A stretch of DNA of 64,000 nucleotides from an uncultured Lachnospiraceae bacterium (GCA_910587715.1 CAJUMV010000009.1:1-64000); one strand, 5' to 3'; shown: positions 41,702-52,163, counted from the stretch's first letter. The notes: generated by a model not told the origin, from the letters alone. Translations and numbers: made by a program.

Positions 41702-43828
41702 TCAGATTAACGCGTTGGCATCCAGAATCAGCGCCACCTCACCATCGCCGAGAACCGTCGCGCCGCTGATGATTTTGCACTTGCTGATATACTTGCCGAG
41801 TGACTTGATAACGATTTCCTGCTGCCCAATCAGCTCATCCACCACAAGACCGGCAAGCTTATCGCCCTTCTTAACGACAACCACAACGAGATTCTCCTCC
41901 GGGTCTTTCTTGCTCGGGATATCCAGAATCTCATTCAGACGAATCAACGGGATGACCAGATCGCGCAGCTGGATGACCTCCTTCGCCTGTACCAGCTTCA
42001 CATCGCTGGGAAGAATATCCTCAATCGTCTGGATCGAGCCGAGCGCAATGGCATATTTCTCCTCGCCGATCTCCACCATCAAAGCCTGAATAATCGCAAG
42101 CGTCAGCGGCAGTCGGATAGTCCATGTGCTGCCTTCACCGAGTTTGGATTTCACCTCAACCTCACCGCTCAGGGACTCGATCATCGATTTCACGACATCC
42201 AGACCTACGCCACGACCCGACACATCCGATACCACCTTCGCGGTGGAGAAGCCAGCGTTAAACAGCAAATCTATGATCTCCTTCTCGCTCATTGCCTCGC
42301 CCTGCTCCGGGGTGATGACGCCGCGTTCTATGGCTTTGTTCTTAACCGCCTTTGTATCAATACCGTTACCGTCATCCCTAACCTCGATGACAACGTTATT
42401 ACCATCCTGATAAGCGTCGAGGAAAATAGAACCTACCTCTGGCTTTCCTCTCTCCTTACGAACCGCGGCGGACTCCAGTCCGTGGTCGGCAGAATTACGA
42501 AGCAAATGCATCAGCGGGTCGCCAATCTGATCCACCACGGTACGGTCAAGCTCTGTCTCCTCACCGCTCATGTACAGTTCCATCTTCTTACCCAGCTTCT
42601 TCTGCAGATCGCGAACCATACGAGGGAACTTGTTCACCGTGCTCTCGATAGGCACCATCCTCACCTTCATAACCGACTCGTGAAGGGAAGTGGTCACACT
42701 CTCCAGATACTCGATCTGCTCGTTCACTGCCTGGCTGGAATTGCCCGACATCGCAGATGCCGATACAAGGGAGTTCTTCGCAATAATCAACTCGCTGACC
42801 AGATTCATCAACGTATCTAACTTCTCTATATCTACTCTGACGGTCCGATTCACTACCGGCTTGTTCGCGGGCGCTTTCTTCGCCGCGGGCGCTGCTGCGG
42901 GTGCAGGTGCCTGTACCGTCTCCGCGGGCGCTGACTCCGCCGGAGCGGACGCCGCAGGCGCCATCTCCGCTGGTACCGTCTCCGCGGATACCGTCTCTGC
43001 GGGCGTCTCCGCCGCATGGGATTCCTCCTGCTCCGCCTTCCCTATATCGTCAAGATTCAGTTCACTGCCGGTAACCTCCTCGATCTCAGACACGCTCCTC
43101 GCCGCCGCCAAAACCTCTTCCAGCTCCGCTTCGGAAACGATGATCAGACTGAAATGCAAATCGAACTTCTCATCCTCGATATCCTGGGAGGAAGGGTCGG
43201 AAACAATAATCTCGCTCGTCTCCTCGATTGCCTTAAACACCAGAAACGCTCTCGCCGCCTTCAAAATACAGGACTCCTGTACCTTTACGGTCAGCCCGTA
43301 AACACTCTTGCCCTGCTTGATCGCTTCGCTCAGCACACTCTGCTGGTTCTCATTCAGCTTGATTCCCACAAAACCGCCGACAGCGGCAGCCTTCTCCCCG
43401 CTCTGTGCCTGCTCCTGTGCTGCCGACGCGGCATCATCTCCGGAACCGCCGCTCATAATATCATTCAACCGCTTGATCAGCGCACCGTTGTCATTGGTGC
43501 CCTCGTCGGAGCTTTCCCTGATATTGGTGTTATACTCTTCAAGCGCATCCAGACACTGGAACAGTACGTCAATCATATCAGCCTTCACTTTAATATTTCC
43601 GTTTCTCACCTCGGAGAAAACATTCTCCATATCGTGAGTCAGGGTCTGCATCCTCTTATAACCCATGGTTCCCGCCATACCCTTTAAGGAATGAGCGGCA
43701 CGGAAAATCTCGTTGATCGTGTCCATATTCTCCGGATCCTGCTCCAAAGAGAGAATCTGCGTGTTCAAATTCTGCAGATGTTCATTTGTTTCATCAAGGA
43801 AAATCTCAAGATACTGGCTTACATCCAT
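41702..43828 (-). CDS. cheA: Chemotaxis histidine kinase CheA
   Basis: 708 residues. P1 HPt domain with phosphorylatable H46 (AAHSLKGMAGTMG); P2 CheY-binding domain (about 175-250); an Ala/Pro/Glu repeat linker (about 270-330); P3 dimerisation; P4 ATPase (LRNSADHGLE, DDGNGID, GRGVGLDVVKS) and P5 CheW-like regulatory domain at the C-terminus. All classic parts are present. The start codon lies one base after the cheB stop. It phosphorylates CheY and CheB from the same operon. Confidence 0.97.
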   Translation of the reverse strand: MDVSQYLEIFLDETNEHLQNLNTQILSLEQDPENMDTINEIFRAAHSLKGMAGTMGYKRMQTLTHDMENVFSEVRNGNIKVKADMIDVLFQCLDALEEYNTNIRESSDEGTNDNGALIKRLNDIMSGGSGDDAASAAQEQAQSGEKAAAVGGFVGIKLNENQQSVLSEAIKQGKSVYGLTVKVQESCILKAARAFLVFKAIEETSEIIVSDPSSQDIEDEKFDLHFSLIIVSEAELEEVLAAARSVSEIEEVTGSELNLDDIGKAEQEESHAAETPAETVSAETVPAEMAPAASAPAESAPAETVQAPAPAAAPAAKKAPANKPVVNRTVRVDIEKLDTLMNLVSELIIAKNSLVSASAMSGNSSQAVNEQIEYLESVTTSLHESVMKVRMVPIESTVNKFPRMVRDLQKKLGKKMELYMSGEETELDRTVVDQIGDPLMHLLRNSADHGLESAAVRKERGKPEVGSIFLDAYQDGNNVVIEVRDDGNGIDTKAVKNKAIERGVITPEQGEAMSEKEIIDLLFNAGFSTAKVVSDVSGRGVGLDVVKSMIESLSGEVEVKSKLGEGSTWTIRLPLTLAIIQALMVEIGEEKYAIALGSIQTIEDILPSDVKLVQAKEVIQLRDLVIPLIRLNEILDIPSKKDPEENLVVVVVKKGDKLAGLVVDELIGQQEIVIKSLGKYISKCKIISGATVLGDGEVALILDANALI

Positions 43829-43829
43829 A

Positions 43830-44966
43830 TTATTTTACCCCCACGTTTGTCGTGATTTCCTGCGCGATCTGCTCCAGCGGCACGATCTGATCCGCCAGTC
43901 CCGCGTTCACGGCGCTCTTCGGCATTCCGTACACGGCGCATGTGCTCGCTTCCTGGACAATCACATGTATTTTCTTTTTCTCTTTCAGATGCACGATTCC
44001 TTCCGTACCGTCCGCGCCCATCCCCGTCATCACCACACATACAATTCTGTCGAACCTGCTGTCTATCAGAGATTCGTACATGTAATTCGCGCAGGGTTTC
44101 ACGCCTTCCCTCGCCGGTTCATCCGAATAATGGATGGTGTACTTGCCCGACATATTCAGAACGTTCATATGCTTGCCGCCCATGGACACATAGACGGTGC
44201 CCGGCATAAGCACGTCGCCCTCCGCCGCTTCCTTCACGGTCACCTCGCTTAAGGAGTTCAGCCGTTCCGCCAGAGATGCCGTAAAACCGGCAGGCATATG
44301 CTGTACGACCACCACCGGCACCTTCAGGTTCGCCGGAAGCTTCGGAATGACTGCCTGCAATGCCTTGGGACCGCCCGTAGAGCTTGCCAGCGCTACAATC
44401 TGGCTTCCCGGATTGTAAACCGCTTTTCCCGAAAGCGGCGCTGTCACCGGTGGCTTTTTCTCCACCGCAGCCGCTGCGCCCATCCTGCCCGGAACACTCC
44501 CGCTCGTTCCCGCTCTCGGAGATATCACCGGCGGCGTCGGTGCAGGCGCCTGTGTCGGCGTGAGCGTATCCGCATCCGTCACCGCCGCCAATATCTGCAG
44601 CAGACCCTGGCTGAACGTACCGTTGCGACAGTCAAGCGCACTGGTAGGCTTGTGAATAAAGTCTAACGCCCCCAGCTCCAGCGCATCTAACGTCGTCTTC
44701 GCGCCGTCCGCCGTGGCTGTACTTGCCATAATAATCTTCGCCGAGATTTTCCGCTTCTGCAGCTCCTTTAAAAGCTCCAGACCGTTCATCTGCGGCATAT
44801 TCACGTCCAGCACGACCGCGTCATACGTTTTTCTGCTGAGCAGACTGAGCGCATCCAGACCGTTTACTGCCCTATCCTGTACCCGGAATCGTTTATCCGA
44901 TTCAATTATATCACAGAGCACCCTTCTCATGAGTGCAGAGTCGTCAACTAGCAATATATTTTTCAT
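43830..44966 (-). CDS. cheB: Protein-glutamate methylesterase CheB
   Basis: 378 residues: a receiver domain with phospho-acceptor D54 (VLDVNMPQM), a Pro/Ala linker (about 150-185) and an esterase domain with the catalytic Ser in ASSTGGPKAL (about 196), the His in VVQHMPAGF (about 221) and the Asp in GMGADGTEG. It removes methyl groups from chemoreceptors. Its partner methyltransferase CheR is not in this window. Confidence 0.97.
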   Translation of the reverse strand: MKNILLVDDSALMRRVLCDIIESDKRFRVQDRAVNGLDALSLLSRKTYDAVVLDVNMPQMNGLELLKELQKRKISAKIIMASTATADGAKTTLDALELGALDFIHKPTSALDCRNGTFSQGLLQILAAVTDADTLTPTQAPAPTPPVISPRAGTSGSVPGRMGAAAAVEKKPPVTAPLSGKAVYNPGSQIVALASSTGGPKALQAVIPKLPANLKVPVVVVQHMPAGFTASLAERLNSLSEVTVKEAAEGDVLMPGTVYVSMGGKHMNVLNMSGKYTIHYSDEPAREGVKPCANYMYESLIDSRFDRIVCVVMTGMGADGTEGIVHLKEKKKIHVIVQEASTCAVYGMPKSAVNAGLADQIVPLEQIAQEITTNVGVK

Positions 44967-44983
44967 AATTTACCTCCGGCAAA

Positions 44984-45712
44984 TCAGCTTCCCGTTTTCT
45001 TATGGGTTTTCCTCGCCTCATCAAAAATATACTGAATGATTTCTTCTCTATCCTGAGGGTCTACATTCACATATTGTACACGATGGTCAAAAACGCCCGG
45101 CTCCTTCTCCAGCTCATTCACGGCAAGAACCTTCCCCACAAGCCGGTACTCCTTCTCTTTCCCTTCAATCTGCAGATGGTACTTACACAGGATCAGGCTG
45201 TTCACCTCGTAAGCGTAGTAGGCAACAAACCTAAGCCCCCCACCGCTGATATCCACAATTACGCTGCTCTTAAGCGGCAGCGCCGGTAAAAGCTCCTCCT
45301 GCGCCGCAACGGAAATCTCTTCCTCCTCGCCAAGCTGTCTGGAATCCATCTCCAGCGCACAGCTGAAACGGTAGTACTCGCGTCTCTGGTAATTGCGAAG
45401 ATTACTTGTCAGATCCATCACCAGCACATACTGCCCGTTAAGTCTGTAGCGATCCGCCACCCGCGCATTACACTGGTAAACGACGTTATTCCCGTAAAAG
45501 TACATATCGTATTCGCCGTCCACCGGCAGGAGAATGAGCTTGCCGTCCTCAATCGGCATCGCCACCTCCACACGGTTCTCCGTCAGTATCTTCAGAATCC
45601 GGCTGCGGTGCGCCCTGCGCTGCCTGCTGTCCTCCGGCTCCCGCTCCCTGTCTATTGCCTTGAGCTCCACCTCTCCTCCCGGCACTATATACTTTGATAA
45701 AATCCCCGACAT
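44984..45712 (-). CDS. PilZ-domain flagellar brake-type protein (YcgR-like)
   Basis: 242 residues: an N-terminal YcgR-like domain (about 1-105) and a C-terminal PilZ domain whose c-di-GMP-binding motifs are visible, RxxxR in QRREYYRF (about 112) and DISGGGLRF (about 155). Such proteins slow or bias the motor when c-di-GMP is high (YpfA/DgrA in B. subtilis). It starts at ATG 45712 behind GGGAGGT, between flhG and cheB. Confidence 0.88.
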   Translation of the reverse strand: MSGILSKYIVPGGEVELKAIDREREPEDSRQRRAHRSRILKILTENRVEVAMPIEDGKLILLPVDGEYDMYFYGNNVVYQCNARVADRYRLNGQYVLVMDLTSNLRNYQRREYYRFSCALEMDSRQLGEEEEISVAAQEELLPALPLKSSVIVDISGGGLRFVAYYAYEVNSLILCKYHLQIEGKEKEYRLVGKVLAVNELEKEPGVFDHRVQYVNVDPQDREEIIQYIFDEARKTHKKTGS

Positions 45713-45743
45713 GTCTTACCTCCCGGCACAAATGCCTGCCGTC

Positions 45744-46619
45744 TTATTTTCCTGCCATGATATGGGAAAAGAACGCCGCCATACCACGCCTTGGAATGCT
45801 TTTGTTACTCTCCTTATTCATCAGCTTCGCCGCGACGATTTCATAAGCGATCGCCGACCTTGCCTTCGGATTGTCGAGCGATACCGGCATCTGCTGCATC
45901 ACTGCTTTCGCCAACATCTGATCCTGCGGTATCATCCCCAGATAGGAAATCGGCACCTCCAGGTAACGCTCCACCACCGTTTCCAGCTTCGCATAGAGGG
46001 AAAGCGCTTCCTGCTCTCCCGTCACCTTGTTGGCGAGCACCTTGATCTGCGTCCGCTCCGCCTTATAGCGGGGGTGCCTGCCGAGCGCCTTTAAAAGCGA
46101 ATAGGAATCCGTGATCGAGGTCGGCTCCGGCGTTGTCACCAGAAGGATTTCACCGCTTGCCACGAGAAATTCCAGCACCGAATCGGAAATGCCCGCCCCG
46201 GTATCCACGATAATGGTTTCCGCCATCTCGTCAAGCTCCGCCAGATTATCGATGATCGTACCCAGATTATCTTTATCCAGATTCGACATCCCCGTAATTC
46301 CGGATCCACCTGATATAAAGCCTACCTCCATTGGTCCCCATGTGATGATATCCTTAATGCTCTTTCCCTGATAAATAAAATCACACAAATTATGTTTGGG
46401 CACCGCCCCGAACATGATTTCTATGTTTGCCAAACCGAAATCAGCGTCCAGAATAATGACCTTCTGCCCCATCTTACGAAACTGTATTGCCAGATTGATC
46501 GCCGTGTTCGACTTTCCCACGCCTCCCTTGCCGCTCGTGACGGTGATGACTCTTGCCAGAGGACGCTTCGGTGGAGCGCTGCCCTTTATTATCCTTCTCA
46601 GTTGTTCAGCCTGATCCAT
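45744..46619 (-). CDS. flhG: MinD/ParA-like ATPase FlhG (YlxH)
   Basis: 291 residues. Deviant Walker A SGKGGVGKSN (29-38), DADFGLANIE, and a C-terminal region with RSAIAYEIVA. It controls flagellar number and placement with FlhF, and helps C-ring assembly. The short N-terminus MDQAEQLRRII resembles the FlhF-activating DQAxxLR motif. It starts at ATG 46619 behind AAGGAGG. Confidence 0.95.
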   Translation of the reverse strand: MDQAEQLRRIIKGSAPPKRPLARVITVTSGKGGVGKSNTAINLAIQFRKMGQKVIILDADFGLANIEIMFGAVPKHNLCDFIYQGKSIKDIITWGPMEVGFISGGSGITGMSNLDKDNLGTIIDNLAELDEMAETIIVDTGAGISDSVLEFLVASGEILLVTTPEPTSITDSYSLLKALGRHPRYKAERTQIKVLANKVTGEQEALSLYAKLETVVERYLEVPISYLGMIPQDQMLAKAVMQQMPVSLDNPKARSAIAYEIVAAKLMNKESNKSIPRRGMAAFFSHIMAGK

Positions 46620-46653
46620 TATAACCAGCTTTCCTCCTTAGTTCTTCCTCCGG

Positions 46654-47883
46654 TCAGTTCTTCCCGCCAAGCAGTCTCTTGACCGTCTTTTGCGGGTTAA
46701 AGTCCTCCATATCGTCCGGCACATTCTGCCCGTATGTCACATAGGACAGGGACGCGCCCGTATAAAGCCGCAGATTCAGAAGATTTCCCAGCGTCGTCGT
46801 CTCATCTAACTTCGTGAAAATAAGCTTGTAGTCCGCCATCTCCTTATAGGAATCCGCAATACTGATTAAATCCTTATACTTCGTCGTGGCGCTCAAGACA
46901 AGATGCACCTCGCTTTCCACCCTGTCGTCCACGGAATGTATAATATTACGCATGTTATCTTTCTGTGTTGTGTTCTGGTGGGAATGTCCCGCCGTATCGA
47001 TCAAAATATAATCGTAGTCCTTAAAGTCCTCAAGCGCCTTATTGATTTCCTCCACCGTATAGATGACACGGAACGGCACCTCCAGAATGTTCGCGTAGGT
47101 GCGCAGCTGCTCCGCCGCGGCAATACGGTAAGTGTCCGCGGTTAAAAGCGCCACCTTCTTCTTCTCATCCACCCGGAACTTCGAAGCGATCTTGGCGATC
47201 GTGGTGGTCTTTCCGACGCCTGTGGGTCCGATAAAGAACACCAGCTTGATGCCGCTTGACGCCGGCTCTATGCCGCTCGGCTTGCCAAACTTTAAAATCA
47301 TCTTCTGATAGGTATTCGCCAGCGCATAGTCAAAGGGAATGTTCGGCTTGTTTATCAGCTCAATCTCATCCATGATTTCTCTGGCGTACTTTTCATCCAC
47401 CTCGTTCTCCAGCATGGTGTCATGCAGAAGGTGCATGAATTTATCCGTTTCCGTCTCCTCTTTTTTCTCCTCCGCCGGCTCTTCTTTCTCCTCCTCGGGC
47501 TTTTGGAGCTGCTGCTCTAAGAGCGACTGCAGGCTGTCCAGCTTCTCCTCTATCGCGCTGTTATTTTCCCGTTTCTCGTTGATGACACTGTTATTTTCCC
47601 GCTTTTCCGGTGTTTCAATAACAGGTGTGCTTTTAACTGTTTCCTCTTCCTTACCCTGAGTGGAAGCGACCACGCTGCTGATGGCGGAAACCGCCGCCGT
47701 CAGCTTCTCGCTCTCCTCCTCAAGCGCCACCGTGACCTCCATCATGGGCGATTTCAGAAACGCGAAAAGACCCTTGCTTTTCACGGGCTTCACATTCATC
47801 ACGACCACGCCTTCTCCCAGTTCCTTTCTGGCGTTTTCGATCGCTTCCTTTTCGGTTTTCGCAATAAATTTCTTGATTATCAT
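46654..47883 (-). CDS. flhF: SRP-like GTPase FlhF
   Basis: 409 residues: an N-terminal B domain with a Glu/Lys-rich, partly repeated segment (KRENNS occurs twice, about 95-110), an N domain, and a G domain with GPTGVGKTTT (about 218), DTAGHSHQN and TKLDETTTLG. It positions new flagella together with FlhG. The start codon overlaps the flhA stop by one base (TAATG), so translation is coupled. Confidence 0.96.
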   Translation of the reverse strand: MIIKKFIAKTEKEAIENARKELGEGVVVMNVKPVKSKGLFAFLKSPMMEVTVALEEESEKLTAAVSAISSVVASTQGKEEETVKSTPVIETPEKRENNSVINEKRENNSAIEEKLDSLQSLLEQQLQKPEEEKEEPAEEKKEETETDKFMHLLHDTMLENEVDEKYAREIMDEIELINKPNIPFDYALANTYQKMILKFGKPSGIEPASSGIKLVFFIGPTGVGKTTTIAKIASKFRVDEKKKVALLTADTYRIAAAEQLRTYANILEVPFRVIYTVEEINKALEDFKDYDYILIDTAGHSHQNTTQKDNMRNIIHSVDDRVESEVHLVLSATTKYKDLISIADSYKEMADYKLIFTKLDETTTLGNLLNLRLYTGASLSYVTYGQNVPDDMEDFNPQKTVKRLLGGKN

Positions 47884-49925
47884 TATGCTGTCACCATCCC
47901 AACAGACTGTAATTCAACGCTGGATTCCACCTCGTTGTAGGACACAACAACCAAATCCTTATAGTAGTCCTCCGTCAGCTTCTTAAAGTAAGCACGCACA
48001 ATAGGGGACGTGATTACGAGCGGTATCTTGCCCAAATCCTCCAGCTTCTTGATTTCCACGCCGAGAGATTCCATAATGCTCTTGGTCTTTACGGGATCGA
48101 GGGTCAGATAAGCCCCCTGCTCCGTCTGCTTGACACTTGCCATAATCTCCTGCTCCAGCTTCGGGTCTAACGTCACCACGCTGGTCGTCTCGTTGGCGGG
48201 GAAGAACTTGCCCGAAATCGCACGCTTCAGGCTCTGTCTGACATATTCCGTCAGAATATCGGTATCTCGCGTGGTCGTCGCGTAATCCGCCAGCGTCTCG
48301 AACACCGTGAGCAGATCTCTGATGGAAATGCCTTCCTTTAAGAGATTCTGCAGCACCTTCTGTATCTCGCCGAGTCCCAAGAGCTTGGGAACCAGCTCCT
48401 CCACAAGAGAGGGGTTCGTCTCTTTTAAGTTGTCCACCAGACTCTGTACATCCTGTCTCGTCAAGAGTTCTGATATGTACTGTCTGATAATCTCCGTCAG
48501 ATGCGTCGCAATGATGGACGGCGGGTCAACCACCGTGTAACCCATGCTCTCCGCGCGCTCTCTCTGCCCCTCTGTAATCCAGATAGCGGGCAGATGGAAG
48601 GAAGGCTCGAACGTGGGAATACCCGTAATCTCCTCCTCCACATAGCCGGGGTTCATCGCCATATAATGGTCAAACAGAATCTCGCCCTCGCTGACCTGTA
48701 CCCCTTTTATTTTAATAATATATTGGTTCGGATTCAACTGTATGTTATCACGCAGACGAATAATCGGCACAACCGTACCAAGTTCCAGCGCAATCTGCCT
48801 TCTTATCATAACCACGCGGTCTAAAAGATCGCCACCCTGATTGACATCCGCTAAGGGAATAATGCCGTAGCCAAACTCCAGCTCAATGGGGTCTACCTGC
48901 AAAAGCGAAGTAACGTTCTCCGGCTGCCTGATTTCCTCCGCCGCTGCTTCCTCCTCGTCCGCTTCATGCTCGATCACCGCCGTCTCGATGGTGCCCGCTA
49001 TCACTCTGCCGACTACCACAAAGATAAGACCGAGTCCCACAAACACAACAGGATTCAAAGGCGTGACGATTCCCAGAAAAGCAAGCACCGCACCCACCAG
49101 ATACATAACCTTTGGCGTGCCGAAGAGCTGGCTGATTAAAACAGTACCGAAATCCGCCTCCTTGGAACCCTTTGTCACCAGAATACCTGTTGCCAAAGAA
49201 ATCAACAGAGACGGAATCTGGCTCACCAGACCGTCACCGATAGTAAGAATCGTAAATTTATTGAGAGCTTCCGTTATCTCCATTCCCTGACGAAACACGC
49301 CAAAAGCGATACCGCCCACGATATTGATAAAGGTGATCACCAGACCGGCAGTCGCATCTCCCTTTACATATTTCACGGCACCATCCATGGAGCCAAAGAA
49401 AGAGGACTCATCCTGAATCTTTTCCCGGCGTTCCTTCGCCTCCTCATCCGTAATCGCGCCGGTGTTTAAGTCCGCGTCGATTGCCATCTGTTTACCCGGC
49501 ATCGCGTCCAGCGTAAATCTCGCCGTCACCTCAGCCACACGCTCGGAACCTTTGTTGATGATCATAAACTGCACAATAATCAGAATAATAAACACCAGTA
49601 CACCAATGACAAGATCACCACCGCCCACGTACTGTCCGAAAGTCTGCACCACGTTACCAGCATCGCCTTCCGACAGAATCAGTCTGGTGGAGGAGACATT
49701 TAACGCAATCCTGAAAATCGTCGTAAACAACAGTATCGTCGGATAAAAAGACATTTTCAGCACTTCATTGGCAAACATACAGCTAAACATGACAGTAAAG
49801 GCAACCGCGATATTGCAGGCAAGCAGTACATCCAAAAGTCCCGACGGAATCGGCACAATCAGCATGATAAATGCCGCTAACAGATACAGCGTAACGCCTA
49901 CGTCCCCAATTCTCAATTTCTGCAC
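47883..49925 (-). CDS. flhA: Flagellar export gate protein FlhA
   Basis: 680 residues with about eight N-terminal membrane helices, the FHIPEP-family signature region (RIALNVSSTRLIL, ARFTLDAMPGKQMAIDADL) and a large cytoplasmic domain. It is the main ring of the type III export gate. The start is GTG 49925, with GGAGGT 8 nt upstream. Confidence 0.97.
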   Translation of the reverse strand: MQKLRIGDVGVTLYLLAAFIMLIVPIPSGLLDVLLACNIAVAFTVMFSCMFANEVLKMSFYPTILLFTTIFRIALNVSSTRLILSEGDAGNVVQTFGQYVGGGDLVIGVLVFIILIIVQFMIINKGSERVAEVTARFTLDAMPGKQMAIDADLNTGAITDEEAKERREKIQDESSFFGSMDGAVKYVKGDATAGLVITFINIVGGIAFGVFRQGMEITEALNKFTILTIGDGLVSQIPSLLISLATGILVTKGSKEADFGTVLISQLFGTPKVMYLVGAVLAFLGIVTPLNPVVFVGLGLIFVVVGRVIAGTIETAVIEHEADEEEAAAEEIRQPENVTSLLQVDPIELEFGYGIIPLADVNQGGDLLDRVVMIRRQIALELGTVVPIIRLRDNIQLNPNQYIIKIKGVQVSEGEILFDHYMAMNPGYVEEEITGIPTFEPSFHLPAIWITEGQRERAESMGYTVVDPPSIIATHLTEIIRQYISELLTRQDVQSLVDNLKETNPSLVEELVPKLLGLGEIQKVLQNLLKEGISIRDLLTVFETLADYATTTRDTDILTEYVRQSLKRAISGKFFPANETTSVVTLDPKLEQEIMASVKQTEQGAYLTLDPVKTKSIMESLGVEIKKLEDLGKIPLVITSPIVRAYFKKLTEDYYKDLVVVSYNEVESSVELQSVGMVTA

Positions 49926-49949
49926 CGCGGTTCACCTCCTTTCCTAAAG

Positions 49950-49961
49950 TAACACGTGTTA
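49950..49961. repeat. 12-bp perfect palindrome between flhB and flhA
   Basis: TAACACGTGTTA in the 50-bp gap. It could be a small RNA hairpin or a binding site. No promoter was recognised next to it. Confidence 0.3.
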
Positions 49962-49975
49962 TATCATGTTTAAAC

Positions 49976-51088
49976 TCAAACTTTTCCCTTCAAGTGGTAT
50001 ACGAAAGCAAGCACCTCCGCCACCGCCTGATACAGCTCCGGCGGCACCACGCTGCCCACCTCCACATTCGCGTAGAGCATACGTGCCAGGGGTTTATTTT
50101 CCACAATCTCAATATGGTTTTCCTTCGCCACATCCTTAATCTTCTGTGCCAGATAATCGGCACCCTTCGCCACCACATAAGGTGCATCGTAAACCTCAGG
50201 CTCATACTTGATCGCCACTGCGAAGTGGGTCGGGTTCGTGATGACCACGTCCGCTTCCGGAAGCTGCTGCATCATGCGGCGTCTGGAAGCCTCCATCATT
50301 CTCTGCCTCTGCTTGCTCTTGATCTGGGGATCTCCTTCCGAGTTCTTATACTCGTCCTTGACCTCCTGCTTCGTCATCTTCATATCCTTTTTAAACTTAA
50401 TCTTCTGATAGGCAAAGTCCGCAGCGGCAATCAGCATATAAAACAGGGATATCCGGATTCCCAGATTGATTACCAGCTTACCTACCTGTGCAATCCCCTG
50501 ATTCAGGGAAATATCATAAAGCTGGTAAATCGGCGGCATATTCTTTTCCAGATAATTTTTCACCACATAACCGATCAGCGCCAGCTTTAATACGGATTTC
50601 AGCAGTTCCACCAGCGAATTCGGCGAAAAAATCCGTTTAAATCCGTTAATCGGATTCAGCTTACTGAACTTCGGTTTCAGCGGCTTCGTCGTAACCTTCC
50701 ACTTCACCTGCAGAAGATTCGTGATAAAAGCTACAATAAAACCCACCAGAAGGAAAGGCACGATGATCTGCAAAATCCGCAGCATGGCATTCACAAAAAT
50801 TGCCCGAAAGGTCTGATTCTGGATATGCCCCTCGTACAGTTTGGCATACGCCGGAATCTGGGAATACAGATAGTGCATATTCCCCACAAAAACCGTTCCC
50901 ATATACTGTACCAGAAAACGGAGCATCAGGAATGCCGCCAGCATCTCAAAAGCGTTGGTCACCTCTTTGCTCTTCGCTACCTGACCTTCCTTACGCGCAT
51001 CGGATAATTTTTTACTGGTAGGTTCCTCCGTTTTTTCTCCGCCGGGTCCGTCCTTGGCAAAGAACTGGAGATTATACTGTAAGATCAA
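49976..51088 (-). CDS. flhB: Flagellar export switch protein FlhB
   Basis: 370 residues: four N-terminal membrane helices and a cytoplasmic domain with the autocleavage motif NPTH (about residue 282, in VVITNPTHFAVA). Cleavage switches export from hook to filament substrates, working with FliK (also encoded here). The start overlaps the fliR stop by 4 nt (ATGA). Confidence 0.97.
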   Translation of the reverse strand: MILQYNLQFFAKDGPGGEKTEEPTSKKLSDARKEGQVAKSKEVTNAFEMLAAFLMLRFLVQYMGTVFVGNMHYLYSQIPAYAKLYEGHIQNQTFRAIFVNAMLRILQIIVPFLLVGFIVAFITNLLQVKWKVTTKPLKPKFSKLNPINGFKRIFSPNSLVELLKSVLKLALIGYVVKNYLEKNMPPIYQLYDISLNQGIAQVGKLVINLGIRISLFYMLIAAADFAYQKIKFKKDMKMTKQEVKDEYKNSEGDPQIKSKQRQRMMEASRRRMMQQLPEADVVITNPTHFAVAIKYEPEVYDAPYVVAKGADYLAQKIKDVAKENHIEIVENKPLARMLYANVEVGSVVPPELYQAVAEVLAFVYHLKGKV

Positions 51089-51864
51089 CTCATCCCCTCC
51101 ACAAAGGATACAATCATCCGTTTCATCTGCGTGAATACATTGTCTGACAATGCCGGAAGCATCCGTACCGACAAAAAGAGGATGCCCAGTCCCACAAGCA
51201 CCTTAAGCTGCATACCGACAGCAAACATATTAAACTGCGGGGACACCTTCGCCAATACGCCAAGCACACAATTCAAAAAAATCATGGCACAGAAAATCGG
51301 CAGTATGATGCGGAATCCAATCATAATATAATCTCCCAAAAACAGAAGAATGGACTCCAGCAGCGCCTCCCGCTTAAAGACTGCACCGTTTATCGGAATT
51401 AAGGTAAAGGTTTCTGCCAGCGCTCTTATAAGATACTGGTATAAGCCTGAAATAATCATCAACAGCGTAAACATGTACTGATAAAACACACCCGTAAAGG
51501 TTGCCTGCTCTCTGGTGGTCGGATCCATCAGCGAGACCATGGATAAACCAATCTCCATATCCGCGATGCTTCCGGCAAAGGAAGTCACCGTGGTGCATAT
51601 CTGGGCGCCCCAGCCAATGAGAAAGCCCGTCAGCGCTTCCTTCATCACAATCATCGCGTAACCCAGGACCGTGTTATAAACCACTTCGTTACGATCCACT
51701 GACAGATAGAGCAGATAGGCGAAAAAAATGCTGAAACCAATCTTCACTCTGTGGGGCACATTTGACATGCTGAAAAACGGAGCAACATACACAAAACAGC
51801 TGACCCGCACGAGAATCAACAAAAAATATTCCAAATCCGCATAAGTAAAGCTGATGTCTACCAT
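51085..51864 (-). CDS. fliR: Flagellar export protein FliR
   Basis: 259 residues, about six membrane helices, with the family segments FFSMSNVPHRVKIG and GWGAQICTTV. Part of the FliPQR export channel. Start ATG 51864, with only a weak ribosome site (GAGAAAG). Confidence 0.95.
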   Translation of the reverse strand: MVDISFTYADLEYFLLILVRVSCFVYVAPFFSMSNVPHRVKIGFSIFFAYLLYLSVDRNEVVYNTVLGYAMIVMKEALTGFLIGWGAQICTTVTSFAGSIADMEIGLSMVSLMDPTTREQATFTGVFYQYMFTLLMIISGLYQYLIRALAETFTLIPINGAVFKREALLESILLFLGDYIMIGFRIILPIFCAMIFLNCVLGVLAKVSPQFNMFAVGMQLKVLVGLGILFLSVRMLPALSDNVFTQMKRMIVSFVEGMS

Positions 51865-51893
51865 AATATCACTTTCTCAAAACGGGCATACCC

Positions 51894-52163
51894 TTATCTG
51901 ACATAGAGGTTAAAATCGTTCCATAACCCCGTCATAAATTCCACCATATTGTTTAAAATCCAGTGACCCATAACGATTAACGACAGAAAAATCGCCAGCA
52001 CCTTCGGCACGAAGGTAAGCGTCTGTTCCTGAATCGAGGTGACCGTCTGGAAAATACTCACACACAGACCCACACACAAAGACACTAACAGCATCGGCGC
52101 CGCACATTTGATGATCGTAAAGATTGCCTGCTCGGCAATGACCGTAACGTCATTGGCTGTCAT
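51894..52163 (-). CDS. fliQ: Flagellar export protein FliQ
   Basis: 89 residues with two membrane helices; typical SIFQTVTSIQEQTLTFVPK between them. Part of the FliPQR gate. Start ATG 52163 behind AGGAGGG. Confidence 0.96.
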   Translation of the reverse strand: MTANDVTVIAEQAIFTIIKCAAPMLLVSLCVGLCVSIFQTVTSIQEQTLTFVPKVLAIFLSLIVMGHWILNNMVEFMTGLWNDFNLYVR

